A DNA stretch of 34,849 bases from assembly GCA_903881085.1 (NCBI GenBank), contig CAIRSA010000562.1, forward strand, positions 1 to 34,849, written 5' to 3'. The translations under genes were made by a program, and so were the position numbers. The notes beneath the pieces were generated by a model, which made no database searches, was not told the origin of the DNA, and worked only from the letters and a program-made list of their open reading frames with translations. Positions 1 through 7,557 of this stretch are shown piece after piece (within the stretch, counting starts at the first letter, position 1; every line of letters starts with the position of its first letter). The DNA is from an uncultured Acidobacteriia bacterium. Its GTDB lineage: Bacteria > Acidobacteriota > Terriglobia > Bryobacterales > Bryobacteraceae.

Positions 1-81
1 TTGACGCCAACCCTCCGGCAAGAACGAAGACAGGATGCTCCAGTCGTCCAATTCCGTAAGTACCGAGGATGGTTGTTTCAT
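1..81 (-). CDS. Transposase N-terminus (partial, runs off the left edge)
   Basis: An ATG at 81-79 opens a frame that continues to base 1 without a stop (27 codons). The peptide starts MKQPSSVLTELDDWS and ends with FLPEGWRQ. It is identical to the partial frame at the right end of the window, so both copies are the same element. The N-terminal W-x-x-L/I...LPxGW pattern is typical of IS4-like DDE transposases. No catalytic residues are inside the window, so the family call is tentative. Confidence 0.6.
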   Translation of the reverse strand, partial: MKQPSSVLTELDDWSILSSFLPEGWRQ

Positions 82-139
82 ATGCAAACAGCATAGCGCG
101 GTGGCTTAAAAAACACAATCCTTAAGTAAACGCTTATGG
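1..139 (-). mobile_element. Left IS end, probably IS4 family, truncated by the window edge
   Basis: Bases 1-139 are the exact reverse complement of 34709-34847, and the identity stops at base 140. This segment is the terminus of an insertion sequence reading leftwards out of the window, followed inward by chromosomal or island DNA. It holds about 58 bp of non-coding IS end and the first 27 codons of a transposase. The IS end begins near CCATAAGCG / GTTTACTTAAGG. The IS4 assignment rests only on the resemblance of the N-terminus (LDDWSILSSFLPEGWR) to IS4-type transposases. The other IS end and the target duplication lie outside the window. Confidence 0.8.
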
Positions 140-269
140 GGTCTGCCCCATAGAGGCGTCTGAAGTCATCCAGCGTAGTATCTTCATCCGAAGTGCCGAA
201 CTTCGGCTTGTAAGCTCGACAGACTCGCAGCGGCTCCATAAAGATGTCCAGATAGCGTTGGTCGGTCAT
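138..269 (-). pseudogene. Truncated gene, probable type II restriction endonuclease, cut by the IS
   Basis: The ATG at 269-267 overlaps the stop of the upstream methyltransferase as ATGA, a usual sign of translational coupling. The first 44 codons (MTDQRYLDIFMEPLRVC ... RRLYGADP) are native. After about base 139 the frame enters the IS end and stops at 78-80 with unrelated residues. A gene coupled directly behind a C5 methyltransferase is most often its restriction partner. The start YLDIFMEPLRVC..YKPKFG is plausible for such an enzyme, but I do not recognise a specific family and no catalytic motif is present. The distal part should lie on the far side of the IS, if it survives. Confidence 0.55.
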
Positions 270-1396
270 CTTTCTGCCGCTCCAACCAGGGAAGTTTGGG
301 ATTTGATTGGCCGCACCACGGTTAACTTCTGGTGAAAATAGTCCGTTATGGCCTTCGCAACGTGATGGCCGATGATCGGTGGAACAGCATTTCCAATCTC
401 CATGATGTTTGCACTTGTTGCATGAGGGAAGACAAACTCATCCGGGAAAGATTGCAGTCGAGCCGACTCACGCACGGTCAGCCTCCGGTCAAGGGAGTAA
501 TGGAAATGAACCCGAGCTTTTGAGTTTGCACGGACGGTGTATGCGAGTTGTCCTGCTTCGCTCTTCTGATCACCTTGCCCTGCCCCTGCGGTCGCCTTGG
601 TTGCTACAAAATACTGACTTTGGTTGGGCACAGACTCATCTTCAACTCGCACCAAGTCGTTAATTGCATCGTCAATCGTGACTCGCCCAAGAATTTGCGT
701 AATAGTGGGCATTTCTGGGAACCCCGGAAGGTCATTCCTCACGCCGACAAAGAACAACCTCGTCCGACTCTGTGGAAGGCCATAATCAGGACAACACATT
801 CTCCATAATTTGAAGCGATAACCGACTTCTTCAAGCTCTGATTGAATTTTGCGAAGAACTTCTCCACCGTGCATTCTTTCAAGATGCGGAACATTCTCAC
901 CAACAACGATCTTCGGTTGATGGATTCGCATGTAGTCTCTCATCACGGTGTACAGTTCACCCCGATGTCCCTTGAGTCCGAGTTTGTGGCCGCAAGAAGA
1001 GAAATCTTGACAAGGGAAGCCGCCGCACAAGATGTCAACAGCCGGGAACGCTGTCAAATCTGCGGTCGAAAGATCAACGACCGAAGCGTCGTCCGCAATG
1101 TTCAACTTGTACGTCTCAACAGCCTTCTCGTTATTGTCGTAAGCATGCACGATTCTAAGGGGTAAAGCCTCATAGAGTTGCCCAAGGAACTTGAACCCTC
1201 CGAGAAAGCCCAGGTCCATGCCGCCGCACCCTGAAAAGAACGAAAGCACAGTGGGCCACTCTTGGGGCACCGAGGCCCCAGGTTGAAGCGTCGGGTGCCG
1301 ATACGCCTTCGTTTCAGGGTTGTCTCTGAAACCGTAGGTAAACTTCGGCATCCTTCTCAGGGCCTTTCGTTTTGGGAGACCGGACTTAGGACGCAC
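266..1396 (-). CDS. DNA (cytosine-5) methyltransferase of a type II restriction-modification system
   Basis: This enzyme transfers a methyl group from SAM to C5 of cytosine in a short DNA target. The conserved motifs are in the normal order: motif I FFSGCGGMDLGF (about residues 53-64), motif IV GGFPCQDFS with the catalytic Pro-Cys near 128-129, motif VI ENV near 167, motif VIII QSRTR near 210, motif IX RLTVRESARLQSFP near 304, and motif X IGNAVPP near 334. The target-recognition region between VIII and IX is short, about 90 residues. A GTG at 1396 is chosen because GGAGGA lies six bases upstream. A TTG at 1420 and an ATG at 1351 are alternatives, giving 384 or 361 residues. Its stop overlaps the start of the truncated downstream gene. 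The region is less GC-rich than the chromosome, which fits horizontal acquisition. Confidence 0.93.
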   Translation of the reverse strand: MRPKSGLPKRKALRRMPKFTYGFRDNPETKAYRHPTLQPGASVPQEWPTVLSFFSGCGGMDLGFLGGFKFLGQLYEALPLRIVHAYDNNEKAVETYKLNIADDASVVDLSTADLTAFPAVDILCGGFPCQDFSSCGHKLGLKGHRGELYTVMRDYMRIHQPKIVVGENVPHLERMHGGEVLRKIQSELEEVGYRFKLWRMCCPDYGLPQSRTRLFFVGVRNDLPGFPEMPTITQILGRVTIDDAINDLVRVEDESVPNQSQYFVATKATAGAGQGDQKSEAGQLAYTVRANSKARVHFHYSLDRRLTVRESARLQSFPDEFVFPHATSANIMEIGNAVPPIIGHHVAKAITDYFHQKLTVVRPIKSQTSLVGAAER

Positions 1397-1862
1397 GCTC
1401 ACTCCTCCATCTGGTCTCAAACATTTTCATACGCATTTGCTTTGCCGCCAGACTCAACCTCTCATGATACCTCGCCCCCAATGTTTAAAGCGGTGAATCC
1501 GCCTCTGGCCTCTGGATCAGCGTTGCATTCTTAGGGCGGGATGCACAGCCCCGGCGACGGGGTTGACAGATCGGGCTTTCGTGGTCCAATGAATACGGGC
1601 CAATTGATGCTTCGCCTTCCATCGGAATCTTGGAGGCGTGGCGGATGGCTCAGTGGAACCATGAGATTCCTTGCAACAGCGCACACTACGCTGTCGCTAC
1701 GTGATTCAGTAAGTCTGTAGCGGCACTCGCCGCCGACAGCAAGCCTGAAACCAACGCAGACATCGCACAAGCGGAGCGGACTGTCATCGGGTCGCATTTG
1801 CGCCCTATTGCCAGCTTCGATAGCCCACCTTCGACAAGCGTTCTGCACGGAGAAATTGGAGA
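1397..1862. other. 466-bp intergenic region between methyltransferase and excisionase genes
   Basis: I see no convincing gene here. Short frames on both strands lack codon bias or recognisable products. A small hairpin CCCCG-GCGA-CGGGG lies at 1549-1562, followed at once by a TTGACA box (1563-1568) with no good -10 at 17 bp. Inverted repeats cluster at 1676-1740: ACAGCG/CGCTGT, CGCTAC/GTAGCG and GCTGTCG/CGACAGC. The region separates divergent genes, so promoters for both the methyltransferase and the xis-int pair should be here. Confidence 0.5.
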
Positions 1863-2087
1863 GTGGAGCATCAAGAGCAACACGAAATTTTAGACGTTCA
1901 AGGAGTTGCGGACTACCTCAACTGCTCGAAGTCGCATGTATCGAACATCCTCAATGGGAAAGTGCCAAATGTGCCGCCCATCCCACACGTTCCCGCTGGA
2001 CGGAAGAAGCTGATTCGCAAAGAATCGCTTGTCGAATGGTTCAAAGCGCAGGAAGCCGCCTCGCAAGCAGGGTGGTCGAAATGTTAA
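1863..2087 (+). CDS. Excisionase-like helix-turn-helix protein
   Basis: A 74-residue protein with a GTG start. Residues about 8-65 match the MerR-like/helix_turn_helix_17 excisionase domain: ILDVQGVADYLNCSKSHVSNIL, then the wing (IPHVPAGRKKLIRKESLVEWF). Such proteins bend DNA at attachment sites and set the direction of integrase-mediated recombination, or act as the element's small regulator. The gene overlaps the integrase start by seven bases (integrase ATG at 2081, this stop at 2085-2087), so the two are almost certainly co-translated. A longer frame in another phase (from 1808) covers the same DNA and is best read as upstream extension of the integrase frame, not a gene start. Confidence 0.8.
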   Translation: MEHQEQHEILDVQGVADYLNCSKSHVSNILNGKVPNVPPIPHVPAGRKKLIRKESLVEWFKAQEAASQAGWSKC

Positions 2088-3277
2088 GCTCGAACCACCC
2101 GAATCAAACCTCTGCGACTCAGGAGCAAAAATTGAGACGCAGAAGATACCAGAAAGGTAGCCTCCAAGCGAGGAAGCATGGAAAGAAACGTGTATGGGTT
2201 GTTCAATACTACGACGCAGACGGGCATCACCGTTACCACACGCTCGGTCGCATTGCCGACTTGACGAAGAGTCAGGCACAGGAAGAGCAAGTCGCATTCA
2301 TGCGGACGATCAACGGCGGCGACGGCGAACGCCAAGAAGTTCGCCCGGTGCTGGTGAGCGAATTCGTCAACCAAGTGTACCTTCCATTTCAGCGAGGGAA
2401 ATGGAAGAGTTCGACCAAGGGAACATCCGAGAATCGAATCAAGGTTCACGTCATCGGAGACCTCGGAAACCGCCAACTGGAGAGCTTCACCCCAACCGGG
2501 TTGCAAGCGTACCTGGAAAGCAAAGCGGTCACCCACGGCTTCTCGGTCGTGGATCATCTCCGTTGGGACTTGACCTCAATCTGCGAGTTGGCAGTTGCGG
2601 AAAAACTTCTGACCACTAATCCGGCGAAGACGTTGTACACTCCACCCACCGCCAAGAAGGGAGAATGCCCCGTAATGACGGCTGTTGACGTAGAAAATGC
2701 GTTGGGTGCGGTCGAGCATCGGGAGAAGGTCATTCTCCATCTGGCGATCTTTTCCGGCTTGCGTCCGGGCGAGATGTTGGCAATTCAACGCCGCAATGTT
2801 TCAGCGGATGGAAGCGCCGTCGTGATTGAGCAGCGTGTTTATCGTGGCGAACTCGACGCACCTAAGAACGGGGAAACCCGGACGGTGGCCGTGCCGCCTC
2901 GTACTGCGGCATTGCTGGTGGAGTGGTTGGGTACAGCAGTTGATCCTGAACCGAACGCATGGGTGTTCGCATCGGAGAACCGGGAGACACCGCTTTGGCG
3001 GGATAACCTGCTCCGTCGCCACATTCGTCCAGCGTTGGAGAAGGTCAACCTTGGATGGGTGGACTTCAAAGTGATGCGGCGCACGAACGCAAGTTTGAGC
3101 CACGGTGCGAAAGTTGATCCGAAGGTATCCGCCGATCAGCGGGGCCACGGCATCGGCGTATCGCTTGATGTTTATACGAAGAGCAACATCCAGCAGAAGG
3201 GTGTCGCCGCCAAGAAGTTGGAAGATTCCATCTATCGCCGGAAGGTGGTGCCGATGGAAAGGCGGAAGGCGTCGTGA
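2081..3277 (+). CDS. Tyrosine-type site-specific integrase
   Basis: A 398-residue phage/island integrase that cuts and rejoins DNA at attachment sites through a Tyr-DNA intermediate. An Arg/Lys-rich N-terminal arm-binding region (about 17-60) is followed by a SAM-like core-binding domain (about 90-185) and the catalytic domain (about 200-385). Visible catalytic residues are Arg228 in GLRPGE, the beta-hairpin Lys262 in PKNGETRT, Arg333 in KVMRRT, His356 in RGHG and nucleophile Tyr365 in LDVYTKS. The HxxR box reads KVMR, so its His is replaced by Lys. The ATG at 2081 is chosen because it overlaps the excisionase stop. The longer frame from 1808 would run through that gene. The 3' end points at tRNA-Gly 83 bp away, the usual arrangement for a tRNA-integrated island. 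Confidence 0.93.
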   Translation: MLSSNHPNQTSATQEQKLRRRRYQKGSLQARKHGKKRVWVVQYYDADGHHRYHTLGRIADLTKSQAQEEQVAFMRTINGGDGERQEVRPVLVSEFVNQVYLPFQRGKWKSSTKGTSENRIKVHVIGDLGNRQLESFTPTGLQAYLESKAVTHGFSVVDHLRWDLTSICELAVAEKLLTTNPAKTLYTPPTAKKGECPVMTAVDVENALGAVEHREKVILHLAIFSGLRPGEMLAIQRRNVSADGSAVVIEQRVYRGELDAPKNGETRTVAVPPRTAALLVEWLGTAVDPEPNAWVFASENRETPLWRDNLLRRHIRPALEKVNLGWVDFKVMRRTNASLSHGAKVDPKVSADQRGHGIGVSLDVYTKSNIQQKGVAAKKLEDSIYRRKVVPMERRKAS

Positions 3278-3359
3278 TGGCGCTTAATGTAGTGCAAAAG
3301 AGTGCAGGTTTTTGGGGCCGTTTGGCGATCCTCGCAACTCGTTCATTATAAATGAGTTA

Positions 3360-3434
<75 letters not shown>

Positions 3435-3473
3435 TTGCCGCTCTAACCCTCAGCATATCACAACCCCACGTGA

Positions 3474-4931
3474 TTAGCGCATTGTTGATTCCCAATCGCC
3501 CCAGGGGCTCTTGGATTGGCCGGGGGTGCTGCTTACTTCCCTGTAATGCGTCGCGCCGGCGCGCTCGATGTAGCTCGCGCCGGGCAGGAATTCGTCGCCT
3601 GCCTTCTTCAACATCGCATCCAGGCGGCGGTCCAAGCGTGAGCGCAACGCGTCCTGCTCCTTCACCTTCACCAGATTGTGCTTCTGATACGGGTCCGTAA
3701 CGTTATCATAGAGCAGCCACGGGCCATGGATTGACCGCACATAGGTGTAGCGAGGAGTGCGCACGCCGCGATACTCGGCAATGCCGGCGGCGCGCACCAC
3801 CGAAAACGACGTAGGCAGATTCATCAGCGCGGCGGGTTCCTTCTCATCCTTCTTCTCTCCGCGAATGACTGGCGAGAAATCATTGCCCTGGACGGATTCC
3901 GGAACTTTGATGCCGGCCAGGCCCAACAGTGTCGGCATGATGTCCGGCGCATCGATCAGCGTCTGCGACTTGCGCGGCTTGCGGCCTAACGCTGCCGGAT
4001 AGCGGATCAAAAAAGGCACGCGCAAGGACTCGTCCCACGGGTGCTGCTTGTGATGCAAGCCCTGGCTCTGCAGCATATCTCCATGGTCCGATGTGAAGAT
4101 GAAAATCGTATCTTCGGCGGCGCCTGATTGATCCACGGCATCCTTCAACTGCCGCACGCAATCATCCAGCGCAGCGATGTGCGCATAGTAGCCGCGCAGC
4201 ATTTTCAATGCGGCCTCTGTTTTGTCCGAAGGCACGTTGTCGCGCAGTTTGATGGCGGCCTTTTCATACATCGCCAGATAACGTTCCGGCGCCGTACCGT
4301 AAGGGTCGTGTGGCGGGCCCATGGAAATGATGAGGAAATATGGGTCGCTTTTCGAAGCGTGCTGGCGGATGAAGTCGCAGCCGTCTCGCGTTTGCGCGAT
4401 GGCATCGTAGCCGTCCCAGTAGTGCCCAGTTGTGTCGTTGCCTTGGTAGTAGAGCGATTTGTTGTAAGCATGCGAGCACTCGCAGGCCTTCCAGTATTCG
4501 AAACCGAAGCGGGATTTTTCAGGGATGAACTCCAGCCGCCGTCCATACTTTCCATCAGGGCTGCCGTAGATGTGCCACTTGCCGATGTAGCCGGTGGAGT
4601 AGCCTGCCTTGCGAAACGTCTCACCCAGCGTCGGCCCATTCGGCTTCAGCTCCACATCGTTCACGACGAGACCATTGCGCACCGCATACTGACCAGTCAT
4701 CAACGAGGCCCGATACGGACTGCAGACTGGGAAGCCTGAAACCGCGTGCGTGAATTCGAACGATTCTTTGGCCAGCGCGTCGATGGTTGGTGTGTGGGCG
4801 TTCGCATCTCCGCGATATCCGAAGGCCTGTGCGCGCCACTGATCGGTCAATATATAGACGATGTTTGGCCGGCGCGTTGGTTTGGCCAACAACATGGAGC
4901 CGGTGGATTGTAGAAACAAACGGCGATTCAT
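3474..4931 (-). CDS. Exported arylsulfatase (S1 family)
   Basis: A 485-residue sulfatase that hydrolyses sulfate esters, probably on sulfated polysaccharides. The CxPxR activation motif is CSPYR at 70-74, where Cys70 would be converted to formylglycine. Other active-site elements are Asp30 in ILTDQW, GKWH at 117-120, PPHDP at 206-210 and TSDHGDM at 280-286 for metal binding. The N-terminus MNRRLFLQSTGS resembles a short Tat-like signal, so export is likely. The length is typical. It is the last gene of a tight minus-strand operon (gap 11 bp after the DUF4440 gene) that starts with a CBM9 protein, which fits glycan processing at the cell surface. The anaerobic or FGE-type activating enzyme is not in the window. 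Confidence 0.92.
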   Translation of the reverse strand: MNRRLFLQSTGSMLLAKPTRRPNIVYILTDQWRAQAFGYRGDANAHTPTIDALAKESFEFTHAVSGFPVCSPYRASLMTGQYAVRNGLVVNDVELKPNGPTLGETFRKAGYSTGYIGKWHIYGSPDGKYGRRLEFIPEKSRFGFEYWKACECSHAYNKSLYYQGNDTTGHYWDGYDAIAQTRDGCDFIRQHASKSDPYFLIISMGPPHDPYGTAPERYLAMYEKAAIKLRDNVPSDKTEAALKMLRGYYAHIAALDDCVRQLKDAVDQSGAAEDTIFIFTSDHGDMLQSQGLHHKQHPWDESLRVPFLIRYPAALGRKPRKSQTLIDAPDIMPTLLGLAGIKVPESVQGNDFSPVIRGEKKDEKEPAALMNLPTSFSVVRAAGIAEYRGVRTPRYTYVRSIHGPWLLYDNVTDPYQKHNLVKVKEQDALRSRLDRRLDAMLKKAGDEFLPGASYIERAGATHYREVSSTPGQSKSPWGDWESTMR

Positions 4932-4942
4932 TTGCGTAGAGT

Positions 4943-5383
4943 CTATCGGATTTCCGGGTCGTCTTGCACGCCGTTATCGATCACGACCTTCCAACTGCCA
5001 TCGCTCTGTTTCTTCCAAATGGTGAAGTAGCGGCCCGTGCGCGTGACTTTCTTGCCGGCAGCGTCAAGAAACGTCAGGGTGTAGGGCCCATAGGTGTAAC
5101 CCAAATCGCCACTGGCGGAGATGTCGGCATATTCCGGTTTCCACCGCAAGGAAAAGCCGGGCCGTGCGAACCCAGCAACTTTTGTTTTGCGAATGGCTTC
5201 GCGGCCTTTCACTGGACCAACGTTGGGCATGAGCACCACTGCGTCATCGGCGAAGAAGCTCATGAAGCCGTCCAATCCGCGTTCCAGCGTTGCCTTGTCG
5301 AAAGCGGCCTCCATCTTTCGCAGCTCGGGCGAATCGGCGGCAAAGGCGGCCAGGCAAAAGGAAAGCAGCAAGAACAGGCGCAT
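4943..5383 (-). CDS. Exported DUF4440 / SnoaL-like (NTF2 fold) protein
   Basis: A 146-residue protein with a signal peptide (MRLFLLLSFCLAAFA, cleavage before ADS). The rest matches the NTF2-like DUF4440 pattern: an N-terminal helix pair, FMSFFADDAVVLMPN, GREAIRKTK, then beta strands ending in GRYFTIWKKQSDGSWKVV. These small cone-shaped proteins bind ligands or act as simple isomerase or hydrolase scaffolds. The specific role here is unknown. It sits between the CBM9 and sulfatase genes with gaps of 12 and 11 bp, so it is co-transcribed and probably serves the same extracytoplasmic pathway. Confidence 0.85.
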   Translation of the reverse strand: MRLFLLLSFCLAAFAADSPELRKMEAAFDKATLERGLDGFMSFFADDAVVLMPNVGPVKGREAIRKTKVAGFARPGFSLRWKPEYADISASGDLGYTYGPYTLTFLDAAGKKVTRTGRYFTIWKKQSDGSWKVVIDNGVQDDPEIR

Positions 5384-5395
5384 GCCCTATTCTAA

Positions 5396-6154
5396 TCACT
5401 TGTTGGTGGAGAATCTTACATAGCCCCATTTCTCGGGGATGTGCATGTTCACTTCGCCCTGTGGCGACCAGACCCAGTTGTCCTCTTTTTCGTCCGGCAC
5501 CTTTTCGTACTTGCCATCCACCACGCGGGTCTTCCATTCCACGCGCGAAAAGTTGATACGCCACTCGTCGCCATGCTTGGGCGGCGATGGCTTGTGCGCA
5601 TATTCGCCGAGCACTTTCCAGGGCATGGCGATCTCCACGGTCCAGCCACGGTCGCGATCGGAGGGGTTGTTCAAGGTGCCCCAGACCTTTACCGCTGTTT
5701 TTAAGCCGGGGATCTCCCACTCATTGTGCGCTTTGCCGCCATGGCGGTACGGCTTGTCGAGGAACAGATCCCAGCCTGTGTTCAGGGCATTGATTTCGAA
5801 CTCGTAATACTCCAGCGTGTCGCCGTTCGGGTCGATGAAGACTTCGAAATCGTTGTCCTTGAAGATCACCGAATCGTGCTGGGTGAGCGTGGCCCATATA
5901 TGCGGCTCTTCGAGTTCGGCGCCGATGTAAAGATACTTGTCGTCCCACATCATTTTGGCGCGCGTACGCAGGCGCGGCTTGGGTTTCCGCACTCCTTCGA
6001 TGTCGACGAAGTCGGCCGTCCAGGGCGCGCGCGCCCATGCCGGGTCATCCATTCGCCCATTGATCTTGAGGGGCTTGGGAGCACGCAAAGCGGTGTAGCG
6101 CAGCTGCGCCTGGCAGGCACATGCGGCGAATAGAAACAGGATCAGAGAGCGCAT
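5396..6154 (-). CDS. Exported carbohydrate-binding family 9-like protein
   Basis: A 252-residue protein with a signal peptide (about 1-16, ending ACACQA). The body matches CBM9-like domains: LKINGRMDDPAWARAP near the start, then DDKYLYIGAELEEPHIWAT, DNDFEVFIDPNGD, YEFEINALNT, and WTVEIAMPWKVLG. The aromatic-rich beta sandwich binds glycan ends or may act alone as a periplasmic binding or enzymatic module. It is the first gene of the three-gene operon leading to the sulfatase. Its ATG is only 24 bp from the divergent cytochrome P460 start, so the two promoters must overlap or extend into coding DNA. Confidence 0.88.
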   Translation of the reverse strand: MRSLILFLFAACACQAQLRYTALRAPKPLKINGRMDDPAWARAPWTADFVDIEGVRKPKPRLRTRAKMMWDDKYLYIGAELEEPHIWATLTQHDSVIFKDNDFEVFIDPNGDTLEYYEFEINALNTGWDLFLDKPYRHGGKAHNEWEIPGLKTAVKVWGTLNNPSDRDRGWTVEIAMPWKVLGEYAHKPSPPKHGDEWRINFSRVEWKTRVVDGKYEKVPDEKEDNWVWSPQGEVNMHIPEKWGYVRFSTNK

Positions 6155-6167
6155 GAAAAAGTGAGTC

Positions 6168-6173
6168 TAAAAT
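6168..6173 (+). promoter_or_regulatory. Probable -10 box (TAAAAT) for a leaderless transcript
   Basis: TAAAAT lies five bases before the ATG at 6179 inside a 24-bp divergent gap. The start point predicted from this box would fall on or next to the ATG, so the mRNA would have little or no leader. No ribosome-binding site precedes the ATG, which agrees. No clear -35 is visible. A similar box (27682-27687) precedes the substrate-binding protein gene. Confidence 0.4.
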
Positions 6174-6178
6174 AGATT

Positions 6179-6688
6179 ATGAACCATCGCGTGCTTGCCG
6201 GATTCGCTTTTCTCTCTTTTGCTTTGGCCCAACAGCCGAAGTACGACGACGCCAGCTCATTGCTTCGCCCGGAAGGCTACCGGGAGTGGATTTTTGTTGG
6301 CTCCAACCTTGGCATCGGTTACACCGAAGGCGGCAAGGAAGGTAGCTTCAAGAACATCTACATTCAGCCGGAGATGTACAGGGCTTACAAGAAGACCGGA
6401 AAGTTTCCCGATAAGACCATGCTTGTGATGGAGGTCTTTACTCCTGGCGAAAAGATGGCGCCGGCGAAAAGCGGCAAGTTCGAAGATAAGTTTCGCGGCA
6501 TCGAAGTGGCGCTGAAAGATGAAAAGAAATTCCCGGAAAAATGGGCTTATTTCAACTTCATCGGCGACAACGGGCCGCTAGCGAAGGCAAAGGCGTTTCC
6601 CAAGGAAGCATGCTGGAACTGCCACAATGAGCACGCCAAAGTGGACAACGTGTTCGTGCAGTTTTATCCGGCCTTGCGCGATAAATAG
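6179..6688 (+). CDS. Exported cytochrome P460-family c-type heme protein
   Basis: A 169-residue protein with a signal peptide (cleavage near ALA-QQ, residue 17). It has the heme-attachment site CWNCH at 145-149 near the C-terminus and the P460 fold pattern YREWIFVGSNLGIGY, MYRAYKKTGKFPDKTMLVMEVF, FNF. Family members oxidise hydroxylamine or bind NO, and a Lys cross-link to heme defines true P460. I cannot assign which Lys would do so, so the name covers the fold, not proven chemistry. Acidobacterial relatives are often annotated this way next to secreted proteins. It is divergent from the CBM9 operon and followed 9 bp later by a TonB-domain gene. Confidence 0.88.
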   Translation: MNHRVLAGFAFLSFALAQQPKYDDASSLLRPEGYREWIFVGSNLGIGYTEGGKEGSFKNIYIQPEMYRAYKKTGKFPDKTMLVMEVFTPGEKMAPAKSGKFEDKFRGIEVALKDEKKFPEKWAYFNFIGDNGPLAKAKAFPKEACWNCHNEHAKVDNVFVQFYPALRDK

Positions 6689-6697
6689 AGGGTTGCC

Positions 6698-7366
6698 ATG
6701 AAATGTCTGATTGTTTCCTGTGCCCTGATGGCGCTTACCGCACTTGCTCAGTCGCCTGATGCCGAGGGTGTGTACCGCATTGGGAATGGCGTTAGTATGC
6801 CCAGAATTCTGTCCAAGCGTGAGCCGAGCTATTCCGAAGAGGCCAGACTGGCAAAAGTGAATGCAAGGATCTCATTAAGCATCGTGATCGGTACAGACGG
6901 AGTTCCTACGTCCCCGAAAATTGTGCGGGGAGCTGGATTCGGTCTCGATGATCAAGCGATTTCAAGTGTAATGGAAACCTGGAGGTTTGAGCCTGGCAAG
7001 AAGGATGGCGAGCCAGTCAAGGTACGTGCCACGATCGAAGTCAATTTCCGGCTGTTGAATAAGGATCGAGAGGATCAATCCGTCCGGCTCACATTTGCGG
7101 GAAGCGCAAGGCCTACGTTGTCCAAAGGCGCGATGCCTACGAACCCGAAGACGGTTCCAGCCCATATGCAAGTGGAACTCACCGTGACCTCGAAAGGGGA
7201 GGCAGCCAATTTCAATGTTCTTGAGTCGAGCGATGACAAATGGCGCGCCGATGTTCTGCGGGAAATGCGCGCATGGCGATTTCACGGCGCAGATGCGGAT
7301 GTGAAGGGCGTATTCGACATCACTGTTGGGCCATACAAACCAACAGCGCGGCCGTCGACGCCCTAA
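6698..7366 (+). CDS. Exported TonB C-terminal domain protein (energy-transducer-like)
   Basis: A 222-residue protein with a signal peptide (ends TALAQ, about residue 18). Residues about 35-118 match the TonB C-terminal domain: PRILSKREPSYSEEARLAKV, IVIGTDGVPTSPKIVRG, FGLDDQAISSVMETWRFEPGKKDG. A second, degenerate copy follows at about 130-212 (MQVELTVTSKGEAANFNVLESSDD, REMRAWRF). It lacks the N-terminal membrane anchor and proline-rich spacer of true TonB, so it may be a periplasmic adapter and not the energy transducer itself. It follows cytochrome P460 with a 9-bp gap and ends at a hairpin. Confidence 0.82.
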   Translation: MKCLIVSCALMALTALAQSPDAEGVYRIGNGVSMPRILSKREPSYSEEARLAKVNARISLSIVIGTDGVPTSPKIVRGAGFGLDDQAISSVMETWRFEPGKKDGEPVKVRATIEVNFRLLNKDREDQSVRLTFAGSARPTLSKGAMPTNPKTVPAHMQVELTVTSKGEAANFNVLESSDDKWRADVLREMRAWRFHGADADVKGVFDITVGPYKPTARPSTP

Positions 7367-7368
7367 GA

Positions 7369-7398
7369 AGGAAAACCGCTTGGAACGGCGGTTTTCCT
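7369..7398 (+). terminator. Hairpin terminator after the P460/TonB-domain pair
   Basis: AGGAAAACCGC (7369-7379) pairs with GCGGTTTTCCT (7388-7398), an 11-bp perfect stem with an 8-nt loop, three bases after the stop. The T run is within the stem and only weak T content follows, so efficiency is uncertain. It could also act on opposite-strand transcription. Confidence 0.6.
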
Positions 7399-7557
7399 GG
7401 TTCCGAAGAGAGACAGGAGAAGGCTCAGGCATCCTGACCTCCACGGAAAGTATTATGAGCCAACACCGCTCACTGACGAGCGCGGCTCGGTGTGCAACAA
7501 TCACTCTCTCACCGGGATACCGAGAACAAAACGGGGGCACAGATGAGTTTTGGGTGT

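Noticed and set aside
1531..1883. Minus-strand frames in the region before the excisionase gene
   Set aside because: They have no ribosome-binding site, no homology pattern, and poor codon use.
1808..2080. N-terminal extension of the integrase frame to 1808
   Set aside because: It would overlay the excisionase gene, and its residues show no domain. The ATG at 2081 with overlap is the usual arrangement.
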